Assembly (NCBI RefSeq): GCF_000014805.1
Contig: NC_008570.1
Span: 662,501 to 726,500 of the forward strand
Length of the DNA stretch: 64,000 nt
From: Aeromonas hydrophila subsp. hydrophila ATCC 7966
GTDB lineage: Bacteria; Pseudomonadota; Gammaproteobacteria; Enterobacterales; Aeromonadaceae
Direction of reading: 5' to 3'
The number at the start of each line of letters is the position of its first letter. Position 1 is the stretch's first letter. The notes below the pieces were generated by a model, which ran no database searches, had not been told where the DNA came from, and worked only from the letters and a program-made list of their open reading frames with translations. Positions 8,479 to 21,257 of the stretch are shown piece after piece. Both the position numbers and the translations under genes were made by a program.

Positions 8479-8889
8479 TCAGTGCGGCTGGCCCTGCACA
8501 TCCTCCGGTTTGTGCTGCCAGATGGCGCCGAGCAGCAGTTTGAGCAGCAGCTCGGGCGGGTTGTCCAGCAGCCGGCCCGACTCCAGCAGCAGGTGGCCGT
8601 CGGCCCGAAAGCCGAGGCTGGCGTGGATGGTGCCCTCCTCGCCGCACACCTGGATCAGCCCGCTCAAACTGCCGCGCTCCCCCGGCTGGCAGCGCAGCCG
8701 CAGCTCCCGTGGCTCCCCCAGCAGGGTAAAGGCCCGGGCGAGGGGCGGGGTATCCTCATAATCCGGCCAGTTGAAGAAGTGGTACTGCTCGGCGAGCGTC
8801 CCCGCCTGCTGACAAAATTGGTCAAACAGCTGGGCAATCTCTTGATACTCCTGGTCCAGCCGTCTGGCCTGCTCTTCAATCCGCTTCAT
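8479..8889 (-). CDS. Conserved hypothetical protein
   Basis: I do not recognise this 136-residue protein. The first ~40 residues are strongly helical and charged (EEQARRLDQEYQEIAQLFDQF, probably coiled coil), followed by a small mixed region with HFFNWPDYED and a beta-rich segment ending in LLKLLLGAIWQHKPED. There is no signal peptide or membrane helix. ATG 8889 is preferred; an in-frame GTG at 8922 would add eleven residues. It converges on dmeF and has no same-strand neighbours. Codon use is ordinary for the region, so it is probably a real chromosomal gene rather than a shadow. Confidence 0.6.
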   Translation of the reverse strand: MKRIEEQARRLDQEYQEIAQLFDQFCQQAGTLAEQYHFFNWPDYEDTPPLARAFTLLGEPRELRLRCQPGERGSLSGLIQVCGEEGTIHASLGFRADGHLLLESGRLLDNPPELLLKLLLGAIWQHKPEDVQGQPH

Positions 8890-9170
8890 CTGTCGTGGCT
8901 CCCTCTCTCTTGCCGTATCCACTTATCCATTTGATCGGAAATCAATTTTTCCAGACATCATGGCTCTGCCCGCAGGTATGTGCCGAATCGGGCGGCAGGT
9001 CTGTGAGCCCGATCCGATTTTCGTTATGAAAACGTTATCTTGTTGAAAGCGGTTAACTTTTTTGCCCCCCTGCTCACATTTGAAACGATTTCTGCTGATT
9101 AATATGGCACCGCTCGGCAATGACCGGGTACTCGGATATCGAGACTAACTACAGCGGGAATTATAAAAAA

Positions 9171-13208
<4,038 letters not shown>

Positions 13209-13294
13209 TCATTCCCATCGAGCCCGGGGCTGGCTCGGCACCCCAGGGTTGAATTCCACCTCGCCAAGGGTGGGATAACTCCGAGAGAGTAAGC

Positions 13295-13330
13295 AAAGCG
13301 CGACTGCCGACCGGCAGCCGCGCTTTTTCT
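13295..13330 (+). terminator. Intrinsic terminator of pulA
   Basis: A two-part stem (AAAGCGCG/CGCGCTTT enclosing CTGCCG/CGGCAG) is followed by TTTTTCTTT. It lies 87 bases past the pulA stop. Confidence 0.8.
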
Positions 13331-13350
13331 TTGCTGTGGGCGAGGCAATA

Positions 13351-13375
13351 AAAAAGCCGCCCCGTTGGGGCGGCT
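13351..13375 (-). terminator. Intrinsic terminator of the ZntA-type ATPase gene
   Basis: Stem AGCCGCCCC/GGGGCGGCT with loop GTT; on the minus strand it ends in TTTTTTATTG. It lies 26 bases past the stop of the gene. Confidence 0.88.
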
Positions 13376-13400
13376 GTTGGTTGTGCCGTCAACGGCCGGC

Positions 13401-15818
13401 TTAGCGCTTGCGCAGCAGGCGCAGGGCGTTGGCGGTGACCAGCGCGGTGGCGCCGGTGTCGGCCAGCACCGCAATCCACAGGCCGGTGATGCCGAGCAGG
13501 CTGGTGACCAGGAAGATGGCCTTGAGCCCCAGCGCCAGCGCTATGTTCTGGTGGATGTTGGCCAGTGCCGCACGTGAGAGCCGGATCATGGCGGCGACCC
13601 CGCCGAGCTGGTTGTGGGTCAGCGCCGCATCGGCGGTCTCCAGCGCCACGTCGGTACCGCCCCCCATGGCGATGCCGATGCTGGCCCGCTTCATGGCCGG
13701 GGCGTCGTTGATGCCGTCGCCGATCATCGCGACTTTCTGGCTGAGGCCGAGCTTGGCGATTTCATCGACCTTGCCCTCCGGCAGCAGGCCGGCGCGCCAG
13801 CCCATGCCGAGTTCGCTGGCGATGGCCTCGGCGGCGCGGGGGTTGTCGCCGGTCAGCATGATGCTCTGCAGGCCGAGCTGGTTGAGCTCTTGCAGCGCCG
13901 CAGCCGCTTCCGGCCGGATCTGGTCGCGCAGGGCCAGCAGGGCGGCCGGGGTGGCGTCAGGCTGACCGAGCACCACCACTGTCTTGCCTTGCTGCTCCAG
14001 GGTGGCGACCCGGGCCTGCATCGCGGCATCCAGGGTGGCGACCCGGCTTGGTGCCAGCAGTTGCCAGAGGGTGCCGTCGATGCGACCTTCCACGCCCATG
14101 CCGGGCAGGGCGCGCAGCGCCTGGGCCGCGGCGAGGCTGAGGCCCCGTTCGCTGGCCGCCGTTACCACGGCGCGGGCCAGCGGGTGGTGGGAGCCCTGCT
14201 CGATGGCCGCCGCCAGTGCCAGCAGTTCGGCCTCAGGCTGGCCATTGAGGCTCACCAGTTCGGTCAGCTGCGGCTTGCCCAGGGTCAGGGTGCCGGTCTT
14301 GTCAAAGGCCACGGTATCGATGTGGGCCAGCCGCTCCAGCGCAGCGCCCCCCTTGATGAGGGCCCCCTGCCGGGTGGCTGCCGCCAGTGCCGAGGTGACC
14401 GCCGCCGGGGTGGAGATGACCAGGGCGCAGGGGCAACCGATCAGCAGCAGCGCCAGCCCGCGATAGACCCACTCGTCCCAGCTCTGGCCGAAGGCGAGCG
14501 GCGGTACCAGCACCACCAGCAGGGCAACCAGCATCATGGCCGGGGTATACCAGCGGCTGAAGCGGTCGATGAAGCGCTCGATGGGAGCGCGCTGGGTCTC
14601 GGCCTCCTCAATGAGATGCAGGATGCGGTCGATGGCGTTGTTGCCGGGTTCGGACACCACCTCGAGGCGCAGCACCCGATCCGCAGCCAGGCTGCCGGCG
14701 GGCACCTTGTCACCCTGACGGCGCTCCACCGGGATCGATTCGCCGGTCAGGGCGCTCTCGTCAAAGGCGCCGAGGGCGTCGAGCAGGCGGGCATCGGCGG
14801 CCAGGCGGGCACCCGGGGCGATTTCGATGATGTCGCCGGGGCGCAGCTGGTCTGCCGCCACCTCTTCCCGCACCTCGCCCTCGGCAGTGGTACGGATGCG
14901 CAGCGCCTTGTCGGGCACCAGTGCCATCAGGGCGGTGACCCCGGCGCGGGCGCGGCCGGCGGCGTAGGCCTCCAGATGTTCGCCCAGCATGAACAGCAGC
15001 AGCACCATGGCCGCTTCGGCGGTTTCGCCGAGGAACAGGGCCCCCACGGCGGCGACCGTCATCAGGGTCTCGATGGCGAAGGGGGAGCCGCTCTTGGTCA
15101 GCGCCCACGCCTTGCGGGAGATGGGCCACAGCCCCCACAGGGTGGCCAGGGTAAACAGCGGCTGACCGACCTGGCTCGGCAGCAGGGCCGCCACCAGCAT
15201 CAGGCCGGCCAGCGACAGCGGCTGCCAATATTTGGTGAGCAGGGTCTGCAGCGGGCCGCGCTCACGGCTGGGCTCCTGCTTGCCGCTGCGCTCGCCCTTG
15301 AGCTGGAAGCCGGCGGCCAGCACGGCGGCGGTAACGGGATCGGGGGAGAGGCCGGGGGCCAGATCCACCACCAGCTTCTCGGTGGCAAACAGCACGCGGG
15401 CCTGTTGCACGCCGCTCACCCGGCTGACGGCGGTCTCTATCTTGCGGGCGCAGCTGGGGCAGTCCATCCCCAGCACCTGCCAGCTGTGGCGGCGGCTGTT
15501 CTGCTCGGGGGCGTCCAGCGGGGGTTCTGCCGCGACGGCATGCTCATGGTGGTCGTGCTCCCCGTCATGGGCATGCCGGGCATGGGCGGGCGGTGGAGTG
15601 GCGCAACAACCCCCTCTGGGGGGCTCTTCCCCCTCGGGAGCGCCGCTGGCGGCATGATCCTGATGATCATGGGGGGCCTGACTCGCGCAACAGCTGACCG
15701 GTGCGGCCTGGTCGCAGCAGTGGCTGTCGTGCTGGTGCTCGGCCTGGGGCGCAGCGCTCTTGCTGACGGCCTTGATGGGGGCGGCGGCGTGTTGATGGCT
15801 GCAGCAGGATTTGCTCAT
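13401..15818 (-). CDS. zntA: Zn(II)/Cd(II)/Pb(II)-translocating P-type ATPase
   Basis: An 805-residue PIB-type ATPase. The first ~105 residues are a metal-binding extension rich in Cys, His and Asp (several CC pairs and HDH runs). An HMA domain with GMDCPSCARK follows. Core motifs are TGES, GCPCALVISTP in the metal-translocating helix, DKTGTLT with the phosphorylated Asp, SHHPLA, and GDGINDAPA. A late ADTGAT motif in the last helices is typical of ZntA (PIB-2) rather than copper pumps. Start ATG 15818 follows the MerR-type promoter on the same strand. It would export zinc, cadmium and lead from the cytoplasm. The cognate MerR-family regulator is not in this window. Confidence 0.9.
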   Translation of the reverse strand: MSKSCCSHQHAAAPIKAVSKSAAPQAEHQHDSHCCDQAAPVSCCASQAPHDHQDHAASGAPEGEEPPRGGCCATPPPAHARHAHDGEHDHHEHAVAAEPPLDAPEQNSRRHSWQVLGMDCPSCARKIETAVSRVSGVQQARVLFATEKLVVDLAPGLSPDPVTAAVLAAGFQLKGERSGKQEPSRERGPLQTLLTKYWQPLSLAGLMLVAALLPSQVGQPLFTLATLWGLWPISRKAWALTKSGSPFAIETLMTVAAVGALFLGETAEAAMVLLLFMLGEHLEAYAAGRARAGVTALMALVPDKALRIRTTAEGEVREEVAADQLRPGDIIEIAPGARLAADARLLDALGAFDESALTGESIPVERRQGDKVPAGSLAADRVLRLEVVSEPGNNAIDRILHLIEEAETQRAPIERFIDRFSRWYTPAMMLVALLVVLVPPLAFGQSWDEWVYRGLALLLIGCPCALVISTPAAVTSALAAATRQGALIKGGAALERLAHIDTVAFDKTGTLTLGKPQLTELVSLNGQPEAELLALAAAIEQGSHHPLARAVVTAASERGLSLAAAQALRALPGMGVEGRIDGTLWQLLAPSRVATLDAAMQARVATLEQQGKTVVVLGQPDATPAALLALRDQIRPEAAAALQELNQLGLQSIMLTGDNPRAAEAIASELGMGWRAGLLPEGKVDEIAKLGLSQKVAMIGDGINDAPAMKRASIGIAMGGGTDVALETADAALTHNQLGGVAAMIRLSRAALANIHQNIALALGLKAIFLVTSLLGITGLWIAVLADTGATALVTANALRLLRKR

Positions 15819-15873
15819 GATGAGTCCCTCTTGGATGGATCCCGCCGGTGCGAGATCTTCGATAACTGAGCCG

Positions 15874-15905
15874 AGTGTAAACCTTGGTGTTAAGTCCAAG
15901 GTCAA
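15874..15905 (-). promoter_or_regulatory. MerR-family (ZntR/CueR-like) promoter-operator of zntA
   Basis: Read on the minus strand: -35 TTGACC (15900-15905) and -10 TACACT (15874-15879) are separated by 20 bases, overlong as in MerR-activated promoters. The spacer holds the palindrome ACCTTGG-N8-CCAAGGT (15881-15902). This is the layout at which ZntR or CueR twists DNA to activate transcription. Confidence 0.8.
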
Positions 15906-16035
15906 GCCCCTTTCTCCCGCTCCTCGCAACAGGCTGCCGGCAGAGGTGATATCCCTGTGGTTGACGGGTGTTTGTCCCCGCCCGGCAGGCCTATACTGGA
16001 GGGCCTGATCCTCCCTCGATAATCAAGGACATAAC

Positions 16036-16536
16036 ATGAGCAATTCCGTTACCCTGCAAGGCAATCCCGTTTCCGTCGCCGGTCACTTCCCGGTCGCTGG
16101 CGAGCAGGCCAAGCCGTTCTCCCTGGTGGCCAAGGATCTCTCCGATCTGACCCTGGTGAGCTTCGCCGGCCAGCGCAAGATCCTGAACATCTTCCCGAGC
16201 GTCGATACCCCGACCTGCGCCACTTCCGTGCGCAAGTTCAACGAGCAGGCCAGCGCGCTGAACAACGCCGTGGTGCTGTGCATCTCCGCCGACCTGCCGT
16301 TCGCCCAGTCCCGCTTCTGCGGCGCCGAAGGGCTGGACAAGGTAGTGACCCTCTCCACCCTGCGTGGTGCCGCCTTCCTGCAAGACTACGGCGTGGCCTT
16401 CTCCTCCGGCCCGCTGGTGGGTCTGGCTGCCCGTGCCATCGTGGTGTTGGATGAAGAGAACAAGGTGCTGCACAGCGAGCTGGTGGCCGAAGTCGCCGAC
16501 GAGCCGAACTACGCCACCGCCCTGGCCGTACTGTAA
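16036..16536 (+). CDS. tpx: Thiol peroxidase (atypical 2-Cys peroxiredoxin)
   Basis: A 166-residue Tpx enzyme reducing hydrogen peroxide and lipid hydroperoxides with electrons from thioredoxin. The peroxidatic Cys61 sits in [11 protein letters not shown] and the resolving Cys95 in QSRFCGAEG, the spacing expected for the family; an additional Cys82 is present. Length equals typical members (~167). No signal peptide is evident, though some family members were historically reported periplasmic. It has a strong terminator directly after it and is monocistronic. Confidence 0.93.
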   Translation: MSNSVTLQGNPVSVAGHFPVAGEQAKPFSLVAKDLSDLTLVSFAGQRKILNIFPSVDTPTCATSVRKFNEQASALNNAVVLCISADLPFAQSRFCGAEGLDKVVTLSTLRGAAFLQDYGVAFSSGPLVGLAARAIVVLDEENKVLHSELVAEVADEPNYATALAVL

Positions 16537-16553
16537 ACAGGCAGACTGACAAC

Positions 16554-16589
16554 AATCCCGCCGGGGCATGGCCCCGGCGGGATTTTTTT
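16554..16589. terminator. Strong terminator between tpx and the convergent SBP-like gene
   Basis: A 14-bp stem AATCCCGCCGGGGC with its perfect complement and a 3-base loop ATG, followed by seven T. It lies 17 bases past the tpx stop and 10 bases before the stop of the minus-strand gene; the T-run favours plus-strand use. Confidence 0.9.
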
Positions 16590-16598
16590 ATGGAACAG

Positions 16599-17417
16599 TC
16601 AGGGGGCTTTGGTCGCGTCTTTGGCGGGTAGTGGCTCCGGGTGGGGTTGCCACTCGACATAGGGGCGGTGCAGCCTTGAGTAGATCTCTGCCAGCTTGCC
16701 GGAGGCGGCGAGCCTCTCGATCGCCTCGCCGAGGAAGCGATCCACCTCGTCGCCGGTAGGCCCCTTGGCGATGATGAAGACATCCTCGAAATCCCCCAGG
16801 TGTTCCCGGTGAATGTTGGTCAGTTTGAGCTGGCGCAGCATCAGGTCGGCCTCCTCCTGGGCCCAGATGAAGGCGTCGATGCGGCCGCGCGACAGCTTGC
16901 GCAGGGACTGCTCTATGCTCATCGACCGTTGCAGCGGAATGGGCAGAAAGCCGGGGGTCGCCTCGATCAGCAGATCCCGTTTGGTGGGTACTATGCCGTA
17001 GGCCATGTCGGGGGTGATGAGGTGGTCGGTATTGCTGTAGAGCACGTGGGTGACCTTGCCGAAGCTGCGAGTGCTGAAGCGATAGGGCAGCAGGTCGGCA
17101 TCCTGCAGATTGCGGATGGCGGGCAGGCTGAAATCGGCGGTGCCGGCGATCACCCCGGCCATGGCCCGGGCGAGGGGGTAGATGGTGATCCGGATGCTCA
17201 CCTCGGGGTAGAGATCATCGATGGCGCGCACCAGATCGACGAAGGGGCCGGTCTTGTCGGCGTTGATGAGCCCCGGCAGCTCGCCGAGGTGGGCGTTGAG
17301 GATGCGTACCGGCTTGGCGGCGGGGGCGGCCGCCGTGTCGGCGCGGGAGAGGCTGAGGCTGGTTAGCCCCGTCAGGCACAGCAGCAACAACAGCAGCAGA
17401 GAGGGATGTCTGGTCAT
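16599..17417 (-). CDS. Periplasmic substrate-binding-like protein (SBP_bac_3 type)
   Basis: A 272-residue protein with a signal peptide (long Leu-rich core in MTRHPSLLLLLLLCLTGL, cleavage near SRADT) and a family-3 extracellular solute-binding fold. Recognisable parts are GPFVDLVRAIDDLYP near the start, YPLARAMAGVIAGTADFSLP, and the C-terminal RFLGEAIERLAASGKLAEIYSRLH. No permease or ATPase genes are adjacent, so this is an orphan binding protein, possibly a sensor, as often seen in Aeromonas, Vibrio and Pseudomonas. Substrate is not predictable. It converges with tpx and is divergent from the helicase gene. Confidence 0.75.
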   Translation of the reverse strand: MTRHPSLLLLLLLCLTGLTSLSLSRADTAAAPAAKPVRILNAHLGELPGLINADKTGPFVDLVRAIDDLYPEVSIRITIYPLARAMAGVIAGTADFSLPAIRNLQDADLLPYRFSTRSFGKVTHVLYSNTDHLITPDMAYGIVPTKRDLLIEATPGFLPIPLQRSMSIEQSLRKLSRGRIDAFIWAQEEADLMLRQLKLTNIHREHLGDFEDVFIIAKGPTGDEVDRFLGEAIERLAASGKLAEIYSRLHRPYVEWQPHPEPLPAKDATKAP

Positions 17418-17585
17418 GGTCTGGTCACGTCCCCGGGGGAGGTTCCTGAAGTGTAGTCAGGCCCGCTTTGCGCATGGCGGGCCGGGAGTGGGCCCGTGGC
17501 CGCGATGGATGGGATTTTACTTATGGTCGGCCGCTCACTAGACTTCGCCCCCACCTCCCTATTCTGTCGATAGCTGCGTAGCCCC

Positions 17586-18806
17586 ATGACTTTTGATGAA
17601 CTTGCCCTCGCCCCCGCCCTGCTGGCGACCCTGCCCGCCGACCTCAAGTGCCCGACCCGGGTGCAGCAACTGGCCATTCCCGCCGCGCTGGCGGGTCGGG
17701 ATCTGCTGGCGCTGGCCCGCACCGGCAGCGGCAAGACCCTGGCGTTCGGGCTGCCGCTGCTGCAGCGCCTCGATCCGGCCAGCGATCGGGTGCAGGGGCT
17801 GGTGCTGGTACCGACCCGCGAGCTGGCGGTGCAGGTGAGCGAGGCGCTGCAGGGGCCGGCCGCCGGGCTGGGTCTGCGACTGGTGACCCTGTGCGGCGGG
17901 GTGGCGCAGGCGCTGCAACAGGCCGAACTGGCGCTGGGGCCGCAACTGCTGGTGGCGACCCCGGGGCGACTGCGGGACCTGCTGGCCCAGCAACTGCTGG
18001 GACTGAGCCAGCTGCGCCATCTGGTGCTGGACGAGGCGGACCGGCTGCTGGAGATGGGCTTCTGGCCCGACATCCAGTGGCTGCTGAATGCCATGCCGGT
18101 CGAGCGTCAGACCCTGCTGTTCTCGGCCACCTTGCCGGCCGAGCTGGATGCGCTGGCGACCGGTCTGCTGACCGAGCCGGTGCGGGTGGAGGCGGATCCT
18201 CGCAACAGCGTGGCCGACGACATCGAGGAGCGCCTCTATCTGGTCAACAAGAGCAGCAAGGTGCCGGCGCTCATCAGCCTGCTCAAGGCCCACGAGTGGC
18301 CGCAGGTGCTGGTCTTCATCAGCGCACGGGACGACGCAGACGGGGTGGCCCGCAAGCTGGCCAAGGCGGGCATCACGGTGGCGGCCCTGCACGGCGAGAA
18401 GGAACAGGCGGTGCGCGAGCAGGCGCTCGGTGACTTCAAGGCGGGCAAGGTGCGAGTGCTGGTGGCCACCGATCTGATGGCGCGCGGCATTCACGTGGAG
18501 GCGCTGCCGCTGGTGATCAACCTGGACTTGCCCGCCAGCGCCCCCGTCTACGTGCACCGCATCGGCCGTACCGCCCGGGCCGGACGCAGCGGGCTCGCCA
18601 TCTCGCTCACCTGCCATGGCGAGGCCGACACCCTGGCGGCGATCCGCACCCTCACCGGCCGCGAGCTGCCGCTGGCCGAGCTCGCCGGTTTCCCGGTCAC
18701 CGATCAGCCAGCCAGCGGGGAGGGCAAGCGCGCCCCCCGTGACAAGCAGGCCAATCGTCGCACCCAGGCCAAACGCAGCGTCAAACAGTTCAAGAGCAAG
18801 GGCTAG
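17586..18806 (+). CDS. DEAD-box ATP-dependent RNA helicase (RhlE-like)
   Basis: A 406-residue superfamily 2 helicase with all core motifs in order: Q-motif region (TRVQQLAIP), Walker A ARTGSGKT (residues 44-51), PTRELA, TPGR, DEAD in VLDEADRLLEMGF, SAT (LFSATLP), ATDLMARGIH and HRIGRTARAG. The C-terminal tail (from about 375) is basic (RAPRDKQANRRTQAKRSVKQFK), as in RhlE and other helicases acting on ribosomal RNA or mRNA decay complexes. Shorter than DeaD or SrmB. The exact subtype cannot be fixed by eye; RhlE-like is the best guess. It is transcribed alone. Confidence 0.87.
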   Translation: MTFDELALAPALLATLPADLKCPTRVQQLAIPAALAGRDLLALARTGSGKTLAFGLPLLQRLDPASDRVQGLVLVPTRELAVQVSEALQGPAAGLGLRLVTLCGGVAQALQQAELALGPQLLVATPGRLRDLLAQQLLGLSQLRHLVLDEADRLLEMGFWPDIQWLLNAMPVERQTLLFSATLPAELDALATGLLTEPVRVEADPRNSVADDIEERLYLVNKSSKVPALISLLKAHEWPQVLVFISARDDADGVARKLAKAGITVAALHGEKEQAVREQALGDFKAGKVRVLVATDLMARGIHVEALPLVINLDLPASAPVYVHRIGRTARAGRSGLAISLTCHGEADTLAAIRTLTGRELPLAELAGFPVTDQPASGEGKRAPRDKQANRRTQAKRSVKQFKSKG

Positions 18807-18901
18807 GGCAAGCCTGACCCAAGATGGACTGCCCGCTTGGGCAGTACCAAAGGACGCCCGTTTCACTATGCTCCATGGGTTCAACCACGGAGGGATAGGC
18901 A

Positions 18902-20395
18902 ATGGCGAGTCTGGTGATGGGGCCCCTGCTGGGGCTCGAAGCGGAGACGCAATACAGCATCTGTTTTTTGGCGGGGCCTGACTGCAAGGGCGCCGGGGTC
19001 AGGATCAACGGCAGCCTGCTGGCCGCCGGCAAGCAGGCGGATACCCCCAGGGGCGGCTTCTGGCGGGTCAGCTGGACGGCGACTCCGGCCGAGGCGGGTT
19101 CGAGTGTGGAGTACCAGATCCTGCTGGACGGGGAGCCCGCCCGGGATCTGGCCGGTGAGGATCGCTGGCAGTTTCATCTGCCTGGGTCGGCGGAGCGGGT
19201 ACGCATCGGGTACGCCTCCTGCAATGGTTTTTCCGACTTCAAGCTGCTCACCTCTACCCCGCAGCCCTATGTGATGTGGGACAAGCTGGACGCCGAGCAC
19301 GCCACGCACCCCTTCTCGCTGCTGCTGATGGGGGGCGATCAGGTCTATGCCGACTCCCTCTGGACCACGGTGCCCAGCCTCAAGGCCTGGAACGAGCTGG
19401 ACATGGCGGAGAAGGTCAAACGCAAGGCCACTCGCACCATGGAGGAGCAGCTCGATCGCTTCTACTGCGATCTCTACTGCAAGCAGTGGGGGCGGCCCGA
19501 GGTGGCGCGCCTTCTGGCCCGGATCCCGAGCGCCATGATGTGGGATGACCACGACATCTTCGACGGCTGGGGCAGCTATCCCGAGTCGCCAGACAATCTG
19601 CAGGGCTGCGATGTCTACCGGGTCATCTATGCCGCCGCGTCCCGCTATTTCCGGCTGTTCCAGCTGCGCTCCGTTGCCAACGTCTCCCTGCTGGATCCGG
19701 TCAAGCTGGGCCACCACTCCTGGCGGCTGAGTTTTCGGGGCTACCAGATCCTGGCGCTGGACAACCGGGCCAATCGGACCCGCGCCCAGGTGATGAGCCC
19801 GTCCCAGTGGGATCAGATCAACGACGCGCTGGCCGCCTGCGACGCGGGCCATCTGCTGGTGCTGGCGGGGGTGCCCGTGGTCTATCGCGACTTCTCCTTC
19901 ACCGAGGCGGCGCTGGATGCCACCCCCTGGGAGGAGGAGCTGACCGACGATCTCAAGGATCACTGGCGGGCCAAGGATCATCAGGGGGAGCGGGCCCGGC
20001 TCATCATGCGGCTGCTGGACAATGCCAGGATCCGGCGCCAGAAGGATGCTGGCTGCAAGACCCTGATCCTCTCCGGCGACGTGCACGTGGGCTGCCTCGG
20101 GGTGATCCAGGACAAGCGGGACGGGGTGCTCAACGTGCACCAGCTGGTCTCCTCCGGTATCGTCCACCCCTGTCCCACCCAGTTCCAGTGGATGGGGATC
20201 CTCGCCATGACCAACGACGATGCCGAATACCTCGACGAGAACCGGCTGATCCGCGCCGAGCTTATCAAGCCGTTCGGCGCCCCCGTCTACCTGCGTACCC
20301 GCAATTTCGCCACCCTGCTGATGGGCACCGACAACAAGCTGTGGGCCAACTGGCATTGCGAGAACGGGCTGGCGGCCAGCTACCCGCTGGCCTGA
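18902..20395 (+). CDS. PhoD-like metallophosphatase family protein
   Basis: A 497-residue protein of the alkaline phosphatase D superfamily. After an N-terminal beta-rich domain (residues 1-95), metal-ligand motifs follow: RIGYASCNGF, LLMGGDQVYAD, MMWDDHDIFDGWGSY, and near the C terminus LILSGDVHVGCLG. These correspond to the calcium/iron-binding Asp, Asn and His positions of PhoD. It lacks a Tat or Sec signal, unlike secreted PhoD, so it is likely cytoplasmic, resembling uncharacterised fungal and bacterial PhoD-like proteins. Substrate unknown; phosphodiester cleavage is an inference from the fold. A terminator follows 15 bases after the stop. Confidence 0.8.
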   Translation: MASLVMGPLLGLEAETQYSICFLAGPDCKGAGVRINGSLLAAGKQADTPRGGFWRVSWTATPAEAGSSVEYQILLDGEPARDLAGEDRWQFHLPGSAERVRIGYASCNGFSDFKLLTSTPQPYVMWDKLDAEHATHPFSLLLMGGDQVYADSLWTTVPSLKAWNELDMAEKVKRKATRTMEEQLDRFYCDLYCKQWGRPEVARLLARIPSAMMWDDHDIFDGWGSYPESPDNLQGCDVYRVIYAAASRYFRLFQLRSVANVSLLDPVKLGHHSWRLSFRGYQILALDNRANRTRAQVMSPSQWDQINDALAACDAGHLLVLAGVPVVYRDFSFTEAALDATPWEEELTDDLKDHWRAKDHQGERARLIMRLLDNARIRRQKDAGCKTLILSGDVHVGCLGVIQDKRDGVLNVHQLVSSGIVHPCPTQFQWMGILAMTNDDAEYLDENRLIRAELIKPFGAPVYLRTRNFATLLMGTDNKLWANWHCENGLAASYPLA

Positions 20396-20410
20396 TGGCG
20401 GGAAAATGCG

Positions 20411-20434
20411 AAGGGCCCTGACGGGCCCTTTTTC
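20411..20434 (+). terminator. Intrinsic terminator after the PhoD-like gene
   Basis: Stem AAGGGCCC/GGGCCCTT with loop TGAC, then TTTC. It sits between convergent genes. Confidence 0.8.
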
Positions 20435-20468
20435 TTGTGGAGATCAGATGCCCCTAGTCGTTGCCCGC

Positions 20469-21257
20469 TCAGGGCTGCTCCGGCGTCTGGGCGAAGAAGT
20501 CACGCCGAAACTGGCCGAGTACCGCCTCCCTGTGCTGCTGCCAGCTTGCCTCGTCCATGTTGCCCCGGCTGGCCGCCAACTGCTGCTCCAGCTCGGTCAG
20601 CTGCTGCTGGTAGTGGCTGCGCTGCGCCAGCTGCTGCTGTCGGCTGGCGGCAAACTGCACGGTCGCTTCGGCCTGTGCGGCCGGCAGGAAATGGCGGGCC
20701 AGGGTCGCCAGCTCCTCGTCCCCCCACAGCTGGCGCGCCTGCTGCAAGCGGGCAGCCGGGTTGAACAGCTCAGCCGCCAGATCCGGATGATCCGCTGCCC
20801 ACTCATCCTGCAAGCGGGTGAGGGCGGCCAGTCGCTCGGCCAGCGGCAGTTGCTCGTGCTCCTGCGCCAACTGCTCGAGTGCCAGGGCGTAGCGCCCCTG
20901 TAGCCGAAACAGGCTCTCCCCCTCGCTCAGCCATTGGGCCTCTATCGCCTCCAGATTGGCGAGCCGCTCGGCCAGCGGCTGCTCGCTGTCGCTCACCTCG
21001 CTGGCGAGCTGCCGGTTCATCTCGTCCGGCAGCTCGCGCCAGCTGGCAGGCGCAGGTGCTGGGCCGGCTGGCACGGCGGTGGCGGCAACCGGGCCGCTAG
21101 CGGGGGCCAGTGGTGGCTGTGTCTGTGGCGCCTCTGCGGTGGCTGGCTGAGCGAGCTGGCCGGTGTGTGCCGGCGGCGTTGGCGCCTCCTGCCAGCTCAG
21201 GTTGAGCAGCAACAAGGCCAGCACCGCCAGTGCCAGCAAGCCGTAGCGGCGCTTCAT
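20469..21257 (-). CDS. Membrane-anchored helical protein encoded with sphingomyelinase (possible secretion foldase)
   Basis: A 262-residue protein of unknown family. It has a single N-terminal hydrophobic anchor (YGLLALAVLALLLLNLSW after a KRR start), an Ala/Pro/Thr-rich linker of about 50 residues, and a long Glu/Gln/Leu-rich helical C-terminal domain. ATG 21257 overlaps the sphingomyelinase stop as ATGA, so the two are translated together. Anchor, linker and helical lobe is the architecture of lipase-specific foldases (Lif), but I do not see the canonical Lif motif with RxxFDY, so family membership is not claimed. An inner-membrane chaperone for the secreted enzyme is an inference from architecture and coupling. 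Confidence 0.7.
   Translation of the reverse strand: MKRRYGLLALAVLALLLLNLSWQEAPTPPAHTGQLAQPATAEAPQTQPPLAPASGPVAATAVPAGPAPAPASWRELPDEMNRQLASEVSDSEQPLAERLANLEAIEAQWLSEGESLFRLQGRYALALEQLAQEHEQLPLAERLAALTRLQDEWAADHPDLAAELFNPAARLQQARQLWGDEELATLARHFLPAAQAEATVQFAASRQQQLAQRSHYQQQLTELEQQLAASRGNMDEASWQQHREAVLGQFRRDFFAQTPEQP

Noticed and set aside
8995-9015. CRP site upstream of pulA (TGTGAGCCCGATCCGAT)
   Set aside because: Only the left half matches TGTGA; the right half is TCCGA rather than TCACA.
9030-9075. LacI/MalR-type operator upstream of pulA (GAAAACGTTATC-like)
   Set aside because: Only a weak, asymmetric resemblance around AACGTT and no second site; not enough to list.
13614-15869. 751-codon plus-strand frame opposite zntA
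   Set aside because: Antisense shadow; zntA has the full P-type ATPase motif set.
20469-21257. Calling the partner gene a true lipase chaperone (LifO)
   Set aside because: Architecture is similar, but the canonical Lif motif is not seen and the neighbour is a sphingomyelinase, not a lipase.
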